The notes: generated from the sequence alone by a model not told the origin. 32,193 nt of DNA from Sporosarcina sp. NCCP-2222 (GCF_023168145.1 NZ_BQYK01000007.1:58312-90504); one strand, 5' to 3'; numbered from the stretch's first letter, positions 24,754-32,193 are shown. Program-made: numbers and translations.

Positions 24754-25281
24754 TTAAGCAGTTGGATTGACTTCTAGTTCCACTTTAATCTTGATATCTT
24801 TTCCGACCAGCACTCCACCAGTTTCTAATGCAGCGTTCCAAGTTAAGCCGAATTCTTCACGATTGATTTTTGCTTCTGCTTCAAATCCGAACACTTCGAC
24901 ACCCCATGGATTTGTGCCTTTCCCACCATATTCCACGTCAAATGTTATCGGCTTAGTTACATCTTTAATTGTTAAATCACCTGTTACTTTGTAGTCTTCC
25001 CCATCTTTCGTAATGTTTGTTGAATTAAACGAGATAGATGGATACGTCTCTACATCGAAGAAGTCAGCTGATTTTAAGTGATTGTCCCGATCATCGCTAT
25101 TAGTATCAATACTTGCAACGTCAAATGTAAAATGAATCGAAGCTGTTGACAAATCTTCTAAGTCTGAAGCTACTACATCTGCTGTATAAGATGTAAATTG
25201 ACCTCTAACTTTCGATACCATCATATGCTTTACTTCGAATCCTACTGTTGAGTGAGATATGTCTACTGTCCATTTCTTCAT
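24754..25281 (-). CDS. YceI-family protein
   Basis: A 175-residue YceI-domain lipocalin-like beta barrel: WTVDISHSTVGFEVKHMMVSK at the N-terminus, ASIHFTFDVASIDTNSDDRDNHLKSADFFD in the centre. E. coli YceI is periplasmic and the family binds isoprenoids (polyprenyl or quinone-like lipids). Here there is no signal peptide, so it is cytosolic. Two MhqR-type boxes upstream place it in the quinone-stress regulon. An ACAGGAGG site precedes the ATG. Confidence 0.92.
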   Translation of the reverse strand: MKKWTVDISHSTVGFEVKHMMVSKVRGQFTSYTADVVASDLEDLSTASIHFTFDVASIDTNSDDRDNHLKSADFFDVETYPSISFNSTNITKDGEDYKVTGDLTIKDVTKPITFDVEYGGKGTNPWGVEVFGFEAEAKINREEFGLTWNAALETGGVLVGKDIKIKVELEVNPTA

Positions 25282-25301
25282 CTTAAAATTCCTCCTGTTT
25301 T

Positions 25302-25319
25302 TATCTCGAATTCGAGATA
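25302..25319. promoter_or_regulatory. MhqR-type operator 1 upstream of yceI (perfect palindrome)
   Basis: TATCTCGAATTCGAGATA is a perfect 18-base palindrome. As I recall, the published B. subtilis MhqR operator has the form TATCTcgaAtTCgAGATA. It is in the yceI leader, just before the ribosome-binding site. Confidence 0.88.
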
Positions 25320-25325
25320 TATATG

Positions 25326-25347
25326 AAATTTTTTTGCCCTACTAATT
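25326..25347. repeat. Direct repeat copy 1 (AAATTT...TTTGCCCTA)
   Basis: These 22 bases match 25445-25466 at 19 positions. The TTTGCCCTA core (25333-25341) also pairs with TAGGGCAAA at 25351-25359 to form a 9-bp inverted repeat. Confidence 0.7.
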
Positions 25348-25381
25348 AAATAGGGCAAATAGAAATTATCTTGAATTAAGA

Positions 25382-25399
25382 TATCTTTAATTCGAGATA
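25382..25399. promoter_or_regulatory. MhqR-type operator 2 at the yceI transcription start
   Basis: TATCTTTAATTCGAGATA matches the 18-base box at 16 positions and directly follows the -10. A weaker overlapping box (25367-25383, TATCTTGAATTAAGATA) adjoins it. Operator 1 starts 80 bases away, about eight helical turns, so looping between repressor dimers is possible. Confidence 0.82.
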
Positions 25400-25400
25400 A

Positions 25401-25429
25401 ATTTAACATAACACTGCTTTGATTGTCAA
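25401..25429 (-). promoter_or_regulatory. Sigma-A promoter of yceI
   Basis: Minus-strand TTGACA (25429-25424), 17-base spacer, TTAAAT (25406-25401). The -35 is perfect; the -10 matches 4 of 6. Operator 2 lies over the predicted start site. Confidence 0.7.
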
Positions 25430-25444
25430 TAGGCATGTTTTTAA

Positions 25445-25466
25445 AAATTTCTTTGCCCTAACAATT
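25445..25466. repeat. Direct repeat copy 2 (AAATTTC TTTGCCCTA)
   Basis: Second copy of the 22-base element at 25326-25347, just upstream of the yceI -35, with three mismatches. The two copies bracket the promoter and operator 2. Confidence 0.65.
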
Positions 25467-25607
25467 TCACTCCATGCATCGGGTTAAAGCATGCTCTTAC
25501 AGATGGAATATAAATCAATCTTCGTGCACTTTAATCCTGCCTGAAAGAGAGTTGTGCCAGGTTTTTTCGCCTTCGGAACCTGGCTAACCTTCGGTTTCTT
25601 CTACGGG

Positions 25608-26186
25608 TTAGTCAAGAACCAATCTATACGAGCCTGTTTCATCAAGAAAATCTTTTCTTGATAACCTGCCCCCTGTGATAAACTGGCGATATGCCGTAAT
25701 CGTGCCATCGTGCGAAACAATAAAAACTCTCTTTCTTTTTAATGACCTAAGTTCTTCACTCAAGTCGCGTGCAACACTATCAAATTCATGCTCCGGCAAA
25801 GTATTAATTCCGCCCCGCCACAAATTAGCAGTTGCATCTGAATCTAATTCAAGATCCGGATATTCAGATTTCAGAGTTGCAAAATCAATGATTTCATCAC
25901 AGGGCAAAGTCTTTCCATCAGGACGCGTGGGAAAAATCCTTGGGCCCACTTTGGGAGTCACAATCTTACGGCACTCCACGTTTTCAGACCAGATTAAAGC
26001 TGTTTCGATCGTTCTTTTAAGAGGACTTATGAGGATCACATCATCTTCCGTTAAGAGGAACTTGTTACGCAGCAGCTTTGCTTGATTTACGCCTTTTGAT
26101 GTTAGTGAAGGATTTTTTATTTGAAAGCTATCAGGTATATCTAGTGTATGCTCTCCCTGGCCATGACGAATAAATAGTAACTCCAT
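25608..26186 (-). CDS. Histidine phosphatase (phosphoglycerate mutase-like) family protein
   Basis: A 192-residue protein with the RHG motif at 7-9 (phospho-acceptor His8), SPLKRTIETA around 54-63 and the second catalytic His159 in VSHDGT. It belongs to histidine phosphatase branch 1 (broad-specificity phosphatase/PGAM-like). The substrate is unknown. It starts 18 bases after the stop of the upstream unknown gene, so the pair is probably one operon. Confidence 0.86.
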   Translation of the reverse strand: MELLFIRHGQGEHTLDIPDSFQIKNPSLTSKGVNQAKLLRNKFLLTEDDVILISPLKRTIETALIWSENVECRKIVTPKVGPRIFPTRPDGKTLPCDEIIDFATLKSEYPDLELDSDATANLWRGGINTLPEHEFDSVARDLSEELRSLKRKRVFIVSHDGTITAYRQFITGGRLSRKDFLDETGSYRLVLD

Positions 26187-26204
26187 ATGATCACCACCAT
26201 AATT

Positions 26205-26846
26205 TTAGAAATAGGTGTAGGCAGCATGCTTCTCGTTATCAGTCCAGGTAACACTTTGAATTACATTGTGATAATCCATCTCTAACAAATAGATAGCTTT
26301 GCTTAAAGCATCATAGAAAAAAGAAATGAATTCGAGCTCTTTGAATACATACACATCTATTTGCTCTTCGTCATTATGATAAGCTTCAAATATCCTGTGA
26401 TTTCCATTAATACAATATGGCATGCTCCTCGTTAGATACTGACTTTCAATAATCATCACAGGATTCTTATGATTCTTTTTCATTTTATCTAAATCTTTAT
26501 TAATATTATTTGCATCAACTGAAGCTATCATTGTAGATGGATTCTTAGTTTCATACTGAATCTCCTCTGCTACAATATGGGATGCAGCACCATCTATGTC
26601 AAATGCATACTCAAACACCCCTAATGGGAACTCCGCATATAAAGAGAAAGTCTCCCGACCAATGGGATGCACTACAGGATAATCTCCATCCCTAAAAGTA
26701 TATTTGACTATTTCACTCCATTTAGAAGCCACCCTCAATCCATATTCCGATTTACGTTCCATTTCTAGAATACGTGAAGAAATATGTTTTAATGGTTGGA
26801 AATATTTAGATTCTTTTTCACGCTTCTCCATTTTACTTTCAACCAT
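26205..26846 (-). CDS. Unknown protein with an NGNHR motif (possible ParB/Srx-like fold)
   Basis: About 213 residues, soluble, with a highly charged N-terminus. The region MIIESQYLTRSMPYCINGNHRIFEAY ends in an NGNHR-type motif as in ParB N-terminal/sulfiredoxin-like domains, where it is part of a nucleotide-binding site; the following IDVYVF strand fits. The rest is not recognised. The start is uncertain: ATG 26846 (GGTGAG close upstream) or GTG 26858. It is co-directional with and close to the histidine phosphatase, suggesting a shared task. Confidence 0.6.
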   Translation of the reverse strand: MVESKMEKREKESKYFQPLKHISSRILEMERKSEYGLRVASKWSEIVKYTFRDGDYPVVHPIGRETFSLYAEFPLGVFEYAFDIDGAASHIVAEEIQYETKNPSTMIASVDANNINKDLDKMKKNHKNPVMIIESQYLTRSMPYCINGNHRIFEAYHNDEEQIDVYVFKELEFISFFYDALSKAIYLLEMDYHNVIQSVTWTDNEKHAAYTYF

Positions 26847-26983
26847 CTTACTCACCACTCTCTACTTATAGCTGTTGAAACCCAATTAAACCCTAACCTT
26901 TCATACCAAACTGGTGAAATGACCAACATAAAAAAATCATGGATACAAGTGAACAACAGGATTTTAAGGAGGTCAATTTATTC

Positions 26984-27037
26984 TTAAATAAAATGAAGCA
27001 ACCATAATGAGAAGACTGATAACAAATATAAATTCAT
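26984..27037 (-). CDS. Possible 17-residue hydrophobic peptide
   Basis: A very strong ribosome-binding site (AAGGAGGGATAAAA then ATG 27037) precedes MNLYLLSVFSLWLLHFI and a TAA. The peptide would be one short membrane segment. It lies between the broken hydrolase gene and the NGNHR gene, about 140 bases before the latter. It may be a leader peptide or a small membrane protein; evidence is only the binding site and composition. Confidence 0.35.
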   Translation of the reverse strand: MNLYLLSVFSLWLLHFI

Positions 27038-27078
27038 TTTTATCCCTCCTTCTTTAATACGTTTAGTATACAAACTGG

Positions 27079-27905
27079 CTAGTTTGAAAAAGAAACTTGT
27101 CTACTGACCCACTCTTTTATGTTTCGAGCAATTACGTCCGGAGCATCCTGATAAATATCATGGCTCGTTTCAGGGATATTTAAAATTTCAGTTGTGGGAT
27201 ACCATCCTCAAAAAAGTTAATGGCCTCTTGCCTTACATACTCCAACTCTTCAGGTAATGTACTGTACATTAAGAAAACTGGACATTGAACCTGTGAAAAG
27301 ATATCCGCTGTAGGCTGCTGGTCCATTCCTTTGATGATTGATTTTGCTGTAAAAGGAGATACTGCCAGTCGAATCTCGCCTTCAATCTCAGTAAACTGAG
27401 CTAAAGCTGCCGCTTCATTTTGTTCTGACCATCTTGAAGAATTTGCTTTCTCTGCTGTTAGCATTGCTTCCCAAGAAGGAAAACGAATGCTTTCTATGAA
27501 ACCATCCACATCTGTAAGCTGCTGTTCCAAAGAATCCCCGAAATGGTCTTGCTGAAAATAACCGCCATCCAATAAGATGACTCCATTGATGGCTTTAGGA
27601 TACAATCCAGCCACATACAACGCCAGATGTGCCCCCCATGAATGTCCCACAAGATATATGTCCGTTAGCACCAGTGCATGAAGCATGTGATGCATTCGTT
27701 GAGCCATTCTTGACGGCAGATAATCTTCCTCGTTTGCCAAGCCAGCCGTTCCCCCATGTCCCGGCAAATCTAAAGAAATAACATGAAAATCATTCATTGT
27801 ATGACGTGCGAGTTCGCCGAAACTTAAACCAGAAGAGCCTAGGCCATGCAAAAAAACCAAGGTTGGCTTGTCTGGATTCCTCCATTCGTAGTAATGTAAC
27901 TTCAT
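27079..27905 (-). pseudogene. Alpha/beta hydrolase with a frameshift before the catalytic His
   Basis: The first frame (27905-27180, 241 residues) encodes a standard alpha/beta hydrolase: oxyanion HGLGSSG (20-26), LDLPGHGG (46-52), nucleophile Ser89 in VGHSWG. It then ends abruptly as EDGIPQLKF. From about 27200 another frame continues the family: YPTTEILNIPETSHDIYQDA, then PDVIARNIKEWVSRQVSFSN to a TAG at 27081-27079; it carries the missing catalytic His (TSHD). Adding one base near 27197-27203 restores about 275 residues, the usual length. Either a recent loss of function or a sequencing error. CDS upstream region starts at ATG 27905. Confidence 0.82.
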
Positions 27906-27955
27906 GACTTCCCTCTCTTTTCCTCAATACTTTTCTTTGAAAAATACTTTTCACC

Positions 27956-28387
27956 TCAACTGCTACCCAACTCTCCATATCTTCTGGCATCACCCAGCCA
28001 GTGACTTACATCACGCCATTTAATATTCTTTGATACAACCCAGGTAACATCCTTCCTGATATCATTTCGTTCCACCCCATACAGATCCGCCCAAAAAAAC
28101 ATCCCATCTTGATAAGTGAAAGTTACATCATAGATAAATCCGGCGTTACCTAGATGCAATTCTTCAACCCCTTCGAATAACAACTCAATTGCTGACGTTT
28201 CCTTATAATGTCCTTGAAAAAGGATACGTACGTTGTTAGGCAGCCCATCTCCAAATGTCATGGTTTCCTCATTTACATGAAAGCCACTCCACATGACCAT
28301 CTCTTTTAAGCAGCTATCATGAAAGTAACCAAAGTTCGTTAGAAGCTCATTTATATCCTCAGTTCCCTTTATCTCTCTCCATTCCAT
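27956..28387 (-). CDS. Protein of unknown function
   Basis: A 143-residue soluble acidic protein beginning MEWREIKGTEDINELLTNFG, with FHDSCLKEMVMWSGFHV, a central beta-rich region (NNVRILFQGHY, AIELLFEGVEELHL) and the C-terminal KWRDVSHWLGDARRYGEL. I do not recognise the family. The alternation of short strands and single-domain size recall immunity-type or SMI1-like small proteins, but no motif proves this. ATG 28387 follows AAAGGATG; GTG 28396 overlaps that site and is rejected. It lies between the MCP and hydrolase genes. Confidence 0.65.
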   Translation of the reverse strand: MEWREIKGTEDINELLTNFGYFHDSCLKEMVMWSGFHVNEETMTFGDGLPNNVRILFQGHYKETSAIELLFEGVEELHLGNAGFIYDVTFTYQDGMFFWADLYGVERNDIRKDVTWVVSKNIKWRDVSHWLGDARRYGELGSS

Positions 28388-28483
28388 ATGTATCACATCC
28401 TTTTTTTATCCAAAAACCAATCCAACCCCTACTCTATTTCTCCCAAATATATGAAAACCCCTCTTAAAAGAACTATTTCCTTC

Positions 28484-28526
28484 AAACAAAAGAACCCCGC
28501 CAGAAAGCAAAACGCTTTCCAACGGG
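28484..28526 (-). terminator. Intrinsic terminator of the chemotaxis receptor gene
   Basis: Stem CCCG-GAAAGC / GCTTTC-CGGGG (28495-28508 with 28514-28526, with a small internal loop) followed on the minus strand by TTCTTTTGTTT. Confidence 0.75.
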
Positions 28527-28551
28527 ATTATCAATTACTCTCTACTAAAAC

Positions 28552-30636
28552 TCAAACGGTAAACCTTCCAATTTCGTTCTTTAAGTCTTCCGCTATCTCA
28601 GCTAAGTTTCTGGCGGCGTACGATACTTCTTCCACAGTAGCCGTTTGCTCTTCCGTTGTCGCAGCAATTTCACCGGAGTGCATCGCTAATTTCTCGTACA
28701 GCGAAGAAATTTGCTCGATGGAGTTCAATAAATTCCCCATGACGCTTTCGACTTCGGCAGAAATGCTTGTCGCTTCTGATGATTGTTCAGAGACAGTATG
28801 GACTGCCTGTAAAATGCTTTTGAATGCTTCCCCTGTGCTATTGACCAAGGCAGATCCGTTTTGGACAGCTTCATATCCATCTGTCATGCTGTCAACGGTA
28901 TGGGAGATATCTTGTTTAATTTCGCTAATGAGCTTGCGAATATGACTGGCGGCATTGCTTGACTCCTCCGCAAGTTTTCGGACTTCATCCGCAACGACGG
29001 CAAAGCCCTTTCCTGCTTCCCCTGCACGGGCTGATTCAATGGCAGCATTGAGGGCCAGTAGGTTGGTCTGTTCCGCAATAGATGTTATGAATTTCGAGAA
29101 ATCCTCAATTTGCGAAGATTTTTCGTGCAGGGCAATGACCGTTTCCTTCGATTGTTTAGTATAGGCATTGATCTGTTCCATACTCTTTTCCGTATTGGCC
29201 ACACTTGTATTTCCATTGGTCGAGATCGAAACGGTATGTTGAACGAGTTCATTCACCTTGCTCATTTTTTCGGACAGGTCCCGTACTTCCTCGGTGATCG
29301 TGCTTATATCGGATACCGCGTGGTTGACCGTCTTCGTTTGTCCTTCCGTTTCGTACGACATTTGCTGCACGGAATCAGCAATTTGGATAGATGCAATTTT
29401 TGTTTCGTCCGCGCTGGCTGTAAATTCACTCGACATCGCGAGTAATTGATCAGATGAGCTAATTACCTTATCAAAAGCCGTTCGAACCGAAGCAAGCATT
29501 CCCTCATACTGCTCCGCTAACACGCCAAAATCGTCTTTACGATTCAATAAGCTCTCAACATATTCATCTTTAGTGAAATCTAATTGCGCTGTGCGGTTAA
29601 TGACTTGGCTGAACTGGTGAATCGGTTTAGATACCCGTCGTCCAATGATAATTGATAATAAAACCGAAACGATGACAGAAATGAGTACGATGATAATAGA
29701 TGTTACATTATTCGCATGCAATCGATCGTTATAATAGTTCTCATCATACGTCAAAGTAAGCAGGCGCGATTGTCGATATGTATTTTCACCATTGGCATCC
29801 TTTTTTATTTGAGGGATGAGTTTATAGACAATCCCCTCTTCCCCATCAATATTTCGAACAATGACTTCCTTCTCTTTAGCAATTGCCTTTTTTCCTTCAT
29901 CCATCAAGGAATCGGATAAGAGAACAGCTTCCCCATTGGCATCCTTCTGATTCATGGAATAGGCAGGCTCTCCATCGATTGTGATGGTGTAAATGCCAAT
30001 ATCCTTCACGTAAGGATACTTCTCTTTTAACTCAGTTGAAATTGTTTCCAGGTTCATGGATTGAATTAAATCAGAAAACTGATCAGCCGTCGCGGCGATT
30101 TGAATCATATATTTCTTATCAGAAGTAGCCGTATAGCTGAACTTATTGGTTTCCTTTGTCGCTTCACTGATCTCTAAACGATCCGAAAAGAAGGCACCCG
30201 AATCCATTCGCTGCTGCAATAGCTTTTCCAAGCCAAATTCTTTAAGATCGAGTCCCAGATCCGCTTCCCTCGTTGCATACTCAATAACGAAACGATCGTT
30301 AATGATAAAAATATCAAATCCGTCAAATCGTTTCTTGAACGCCTCTAAGTCCCACGAGGCCACATCGGGATTCTCCGCATACTCTTCTTGCAGGGTTCTC
30401 GTGAATTCCTCCATTTTCCCAGAGAGCGATTCCTCGATAATCGAATAAGCCACATCAGAACCTTCAATTACACTTAATAAATGATCCTCGATCAGCTTTT
30501 CCGTTTCCTCTTTTTCTACTTCCAAGCTCTCTTGACTTCGAAAATAGTTGATGGCAACAATCGAAATGACGAGAATTGAGATTGAAATAACTAAGGTGAA
30601 TATTAAATTTCTCTGAAATGTTCCCATCTTCTTCAT
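28552..30636 (-). CDS. Methyl-accepting chemotaxis protein
   Basis: A 694-residue receptor of classic layout: TM1 at 11-31, extracellular dCache-like ligand domain to about 305, TM2 at 311-331, HAMP to about 390, then a long signalling coiled coil. The conserved hairpin tip [20 protein letters not shown] is at 522-541. The C-terminus ends without a CheR/CheB-binding pentapeptide. The ligand is unknown. Start ATG 30636 has GAGGAG upstream at rather long spacing. A candidate sigma-D promoter precedes it, consistent with the motility regulon. Confidence 0.95.
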   Translation of the reverse strand: MKKMGTFQRNLIFTLVISISILVISIVAINYFRSQESLEVEKEETEKLIEDHLLSVIEGSDVAYSIIEESLSGKMEEFTRTLQEEYAENPDVASWDLEAFKKRFDGFDIFIINDRFVIEYATREADLGLDLKEFGLEKLLQQRMDSGAFFSDRLEISEATKETNKFSYTATSDKKYMIQIAATADQFSDLIQSMNLETISTELKEKYPYVKDIGIYTITIDGEPAYSMNQKDANGEAVLLSDSLMDEGKKAIAKEKEVIVRNIDGEEGIVYKLIPQIKKDANGENTYRQSRLLTLTYDENYYNDRLHANNVTSIIIVLISVIVSVLLSIIIGRRVSKPIHQFSQVINRTAQLDFTKDEYVESLLNRKDDFGVLAEQYEGMLASVRTAFDKVISSSDQLLAMSSEFTASADETKIASIQIADSVQQMSYETEGQTKTVNHAVSDISTITEEVRDLSEKMSKVNELVQHTVSISTNGNTSVANTEKSMEQINAYTKQSKETVIALHEKSSQIEDFSKFITSIAEQTNLLALNAAIESARAGEAGKGFAVVADEVRKLAEESSNAASHIRKLISEIKQDISHTVDSMTDGYEAVQNGSALVNSTGEAFKSILQAVHTVSEQSSEATSISAEVESVMGNLLNSIEQISSLYEKLAMHSGEIAATTEEQTATVEEVSYAARNLAEIAEDLKNEIGRFTV

Positions 30637-31025
30637 AGTCCTTAACTCCTCTTTCTTATATTAGTTCCTTAGTATTATCGGTTGGTTAAAGAAATTATAT
30701 AGTATGAAGTTAAAATATTATTAGAATAATATTTTTCCATTATTTCTTGTTGATACCAACGCTTACAATACCAGTGCCTGCAACCCTTCTCCTTATTATT
30801 CCTTCTTCAAAATATTTTCGTCCTGCAGCTCCAGATGTTTTTAGAAAACGTTCAAAAAAACCCTTCATTTAACATTTACTAGATATAAATCAGCGTGCTA
30901 AAATATATTGAATTTAATTCCAAAAGGATGTGGAACCCCAACAAGTATTCCGTTATTGCACATAAACCCATTAGGCTAGAATGTATTTTGTTTTGAAATT
31001 TAAACGACTGAAGAGGTGTTTACAG
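30637..31025. other. Gene-free stretch between divergent MCP and P4H genes
   Basis: This 389-base AT-rich stretch holds the candidate sigma-D promoter of the MCP gene, a weak candidate promoter for the prolyl 4-hydroxylase gene (TTTACT 30875-30880, 18 bases, extended -10 TGCTAAAAT ending 30904), and the AAGAGGTG binding site of the latter. No coding sequence is evident in the middle part. Confidence 0.55.
30675..30701 (-). promoter_or_regulatory. Candidate sigma-D promoter of the MCP gene
   Basis: Minus-strand TATA (30701-30698), 15-base spacer, ACCGATAA (30682-30675), against the consensus TAAA-N15-GCCGATAA: 3 of 4 and 7 of 8. Sigma-D drives chemotaxis and flagellar genes in Bacillus. Confidence 0.55.
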
Positions 31026-31661
31026 TTGATAGCGGAGAACAAAGAGCAAACCATTTTTAACCACATAGGAAGTAAAATCACGACAGATCGAGAAATTGAA
31101 ATCGTCGCCCGATTAGAAGAGCCATTAATCGTAGTTCTAGGGAATGTATTGAGCGACGAAGAGTGCGATGAACTGATCGAAATGTCGAAGGACAAAATGA
31201 ATCGCTCGAAGATCGGGACGACACACGTAGAAAACGAACTAAGAACGAGCAGCGGGATGTTTATGGAAGAAAGCGAAAACGAAATTGTCACGAGAGTCGA
31301 AAATAGAATTGCAGCAATCATGAATATTCCCATCGAACATGGAGAATGCCTTCAAATCCTTCGGTATACGCCGGGGCAACAATATAAAGCACATTATGAT
31401 TACTTTTCTGCATCCAGCAAAGTAACAAACAATCGAATTAGCACGCTCGTCATGTACTTAAATGATGTGGAAGAAGGCGGAGAAACCTTCTTCCCTCAGC
31501 TGAACTTTTCCGTAACACCGAAAAAAGGGATGGCCGTCTACTTTGAGTACTTTTACAACGACCAAGCGGTAAATGAGCTAACGCTGCACGGCGGAGCACC
31601 TGTGATTACAGGTGAAAAGTGGGTCGCGACGCAGTGGATGAGAAAGCAAAAAGTCAGATAA
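31026..31661 (+). CDS. Prolyl 4-hydroxylase (2-oxoglutarate/Fe(II) dioxygenase)
   Basis: A 211-residue P4H closely resembling the Bacillus anthracis enzyme (ENKEQTIF at the start; EEPLIVVLGNVLSDEECDEL; NNRISTLVMYLNDVEEGGET). Iron ligands are His123 and Asp125 (HYDYF) and His188 (LHGGAP); Lys198 (GEKWVATQW) binds 2-oxoglutarate. It hydroxylates proline in X-Pro-Gly peptides in vitro in B. anthracis; collagen-like surface proteins are proposed substrates. The start is TTG 31026, 7 bases after AAGAGGTG; the in-frame ATG at 30981 lies upstream of that site. No signal peptide. Confidence 0.92.
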   Translation: MIAENKEQTIFNHIGSKITTDREIEIVARLEEPLIVVLGNVLSDEECDELIEMSKDKMNRSKIGTTHVENELRTSSGMFMEESENEIVTRVENRIAAIMNIPIEHGECLQILRYTPGQQYKAHYDYFSASSKVTNNRISTLVMYLNDVEEGGETFFPQLNFSVTPKKGMAVYFEYFYNDQAVNELTLHGGAPVITGEKWVATQWMRKQKVR

Positions 31662-31664
31662 AAA

Positions 31665-31704
31665 GAGATCGCCTTGTGTGGAAAACATAGGGCGGTCTTT
31701 TTTT
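31665..31704 (+). terminator. Intrinsic terminator of the P4H gene
   Basis: A long imperfect stem (31665-31679 with 31685-31698) followed by seven T residues. Confidence 0.85.
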
Positions 31705-31843
31705 GTGATTTAAAGCTAACAGGCATAGGATACTAGCCCCCTAATTAATCCAATAAAGTTTCCATAATGAATCACAGCCAACTTACATATAGTAGGAAAC
31801 GGACAATCGGAGAACTATACAAAGAAGGGAACGAGGAACTTGA

Positions 31844-32110
31844 TTGATTGAAAGAGCATTGTTAATGATTATCTTATTGAGAATCTTTTCTGGCAGTGTG
31901 GATATTACGGCAGCCCTGTTAATGTACAAGTTCAATGACTTGGAAAAAGCATTTTACATCAATACGCTACTAGCTCTTGTAGGACCATGTGTATTGATCA
32001 TTACTACAGCATTTGCCTTAATCGGTCTATCTGAAAAAATTTCTCTCACACGAATGATTTGTCTTTTCGCCGGGATTACGCTTATTCTTATTAGCTTAAA
32101 ATCCAACTGA
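31844..32110 (+). CDS. Small membrane protein, YqhV/DUF2619 family
   Basis: An 88-residue protein with three hydrophobic segments: about 4-26, 34-60 and 66-86. The opening IERALLMIILLRIFSGSVDITAALLM is typical of YqhV (DUF2619), which lies near spoIIIA genes in B. subtilis; here the context differs. Function unknown. The start is TTG 31844, 7 bases after GAGG. From 32111 to the window end no further gene is visible. Confidence 0.75.
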   Translation: MIERALLMIILLRIFSGSVDITAALLMYKFNDLEKAFYINTLLALVGPCVLIITTAFALIGLSEKISLTRMICLFAGITLILISLKSN

Positions 32111-32193
32111 ATCCAAGGCATGTGCCGCTCTTAAATCTGGAGGTTCGTGCCCAAACACCAAACCAACAAGCCAATCAAAGACGCTTTTTCATT

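Larger units (their letters stand above)
25282..25607. other. Gene-free stretch: yceI control region and downstream hairpin
   Basis: This 326-base stretch holds the yceI ribosome-binding site, two strong and one weak MhqR-type box, a TTTGCCCTA inverted repeat, its direct-repeat copy, the yceI promoter, and a hairpin (25556-25563 with 25577-25584) after the histidine phosphatase gene that lacks a T run on either strand. No convincing coding sequence is seen. Confidence 0.7.

Noticed and set aside
25333..25359. Terminator upstream of yceI
   Set aside because: The inverted repeat is followed by A residues, not T, on the minus strand and has no T run on the plus strand.
25556..25584. Terminator of the histidine phosphatase gene
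   Set aside because: An 8-bp hairpin exists, but neither strand has a T run after it; noted only in the intergenic entry.
30847..30862. cre-like sequence AGAAAACGTTCA upstream of P4H
   Set aside because: It lacks the 3' half of the palindrome and the invariant TG at the start; likely chance in AT-rich DNA.

Overview
The window reads as chromosomal DNA of a low-to-mid GC, spore-forming Bacillales bacterium. A Sporosarcina-like or other Planococcaceae member is the best guess from gene content and codon use, but no marker fixes the genus. Gene order in the first 13.5 kb follows the Bacillus subtilis suf–met–yus–fad region as I remember it: sufC/sufD, metNPQ, a thioredoxin (YusE-like), a Toprim protein (YusF-like), gcvH, an ArsC/Spx-like protein (YusI-like), then fadE, fadA and fadN. 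A glutamate/dicarboxylate-type symporter sits between suf and met. Nearly all of this half is on the minus strand.

Regulation is legible here. metNPQ has a strong sigma-A promoter, a SAM-I riboswitch and an intrinsic terminator. The fad operon has a perfect FadR-type palindrome upstream. A Fur-like site lies upstream of sufC.

From 13.7 to 20.6 kb come housekeeping and accessory genes: a thioredoxin, an RsbR-like STAS protein, a cytoplasmic C39-like protein, a stand-alone 5'-3' exonuclease, a FAD oxidoreductase with a candidate sigma-B promoter, an unknown protein, a lone hutH with a cre site, and a Gly/Phe/Pro-rich protein. Between 20.69 and 21.08 kb is a non-coding array of about 19 degenerate units spaced 20-21 bp (mean 20.6 bp), made of two subfamilies. 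It lies between a terminator and the sigma-B promoter of a YflT-type stress gene and is the least explained sequence in the window.

From 21.8 to 25.4 kb is a quinone/electrophile response cluster: nitroreductase, FMN reductase, MhqO-like dioxygenase, MhqR-like MarR repressor and a YceI protein. Palindromic boxes of the form ATCTCGAATTCGAGAT lie at two promoters, so the cluster looks like a self-contained MhqR regulon that includes YceI.

The last 7 kb hold a histidine phosphatase next to an unknown protein with an NGNHR motif, an alpha/beta hydrolase broken by a frameshift just before its catalytic His, an unknown protein, a chemotaxis receptor with a candidate sigma-D promoter, a prolyl 4-hydroxylase, and a YqhV-like small membrane protein. 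The hydroxylase and the X-Pro-Gly-rich protein in the same window suggest a possible enzyme/substrate pair. No tRNA, rRNA, CRISPR array or insertion sequence was found.
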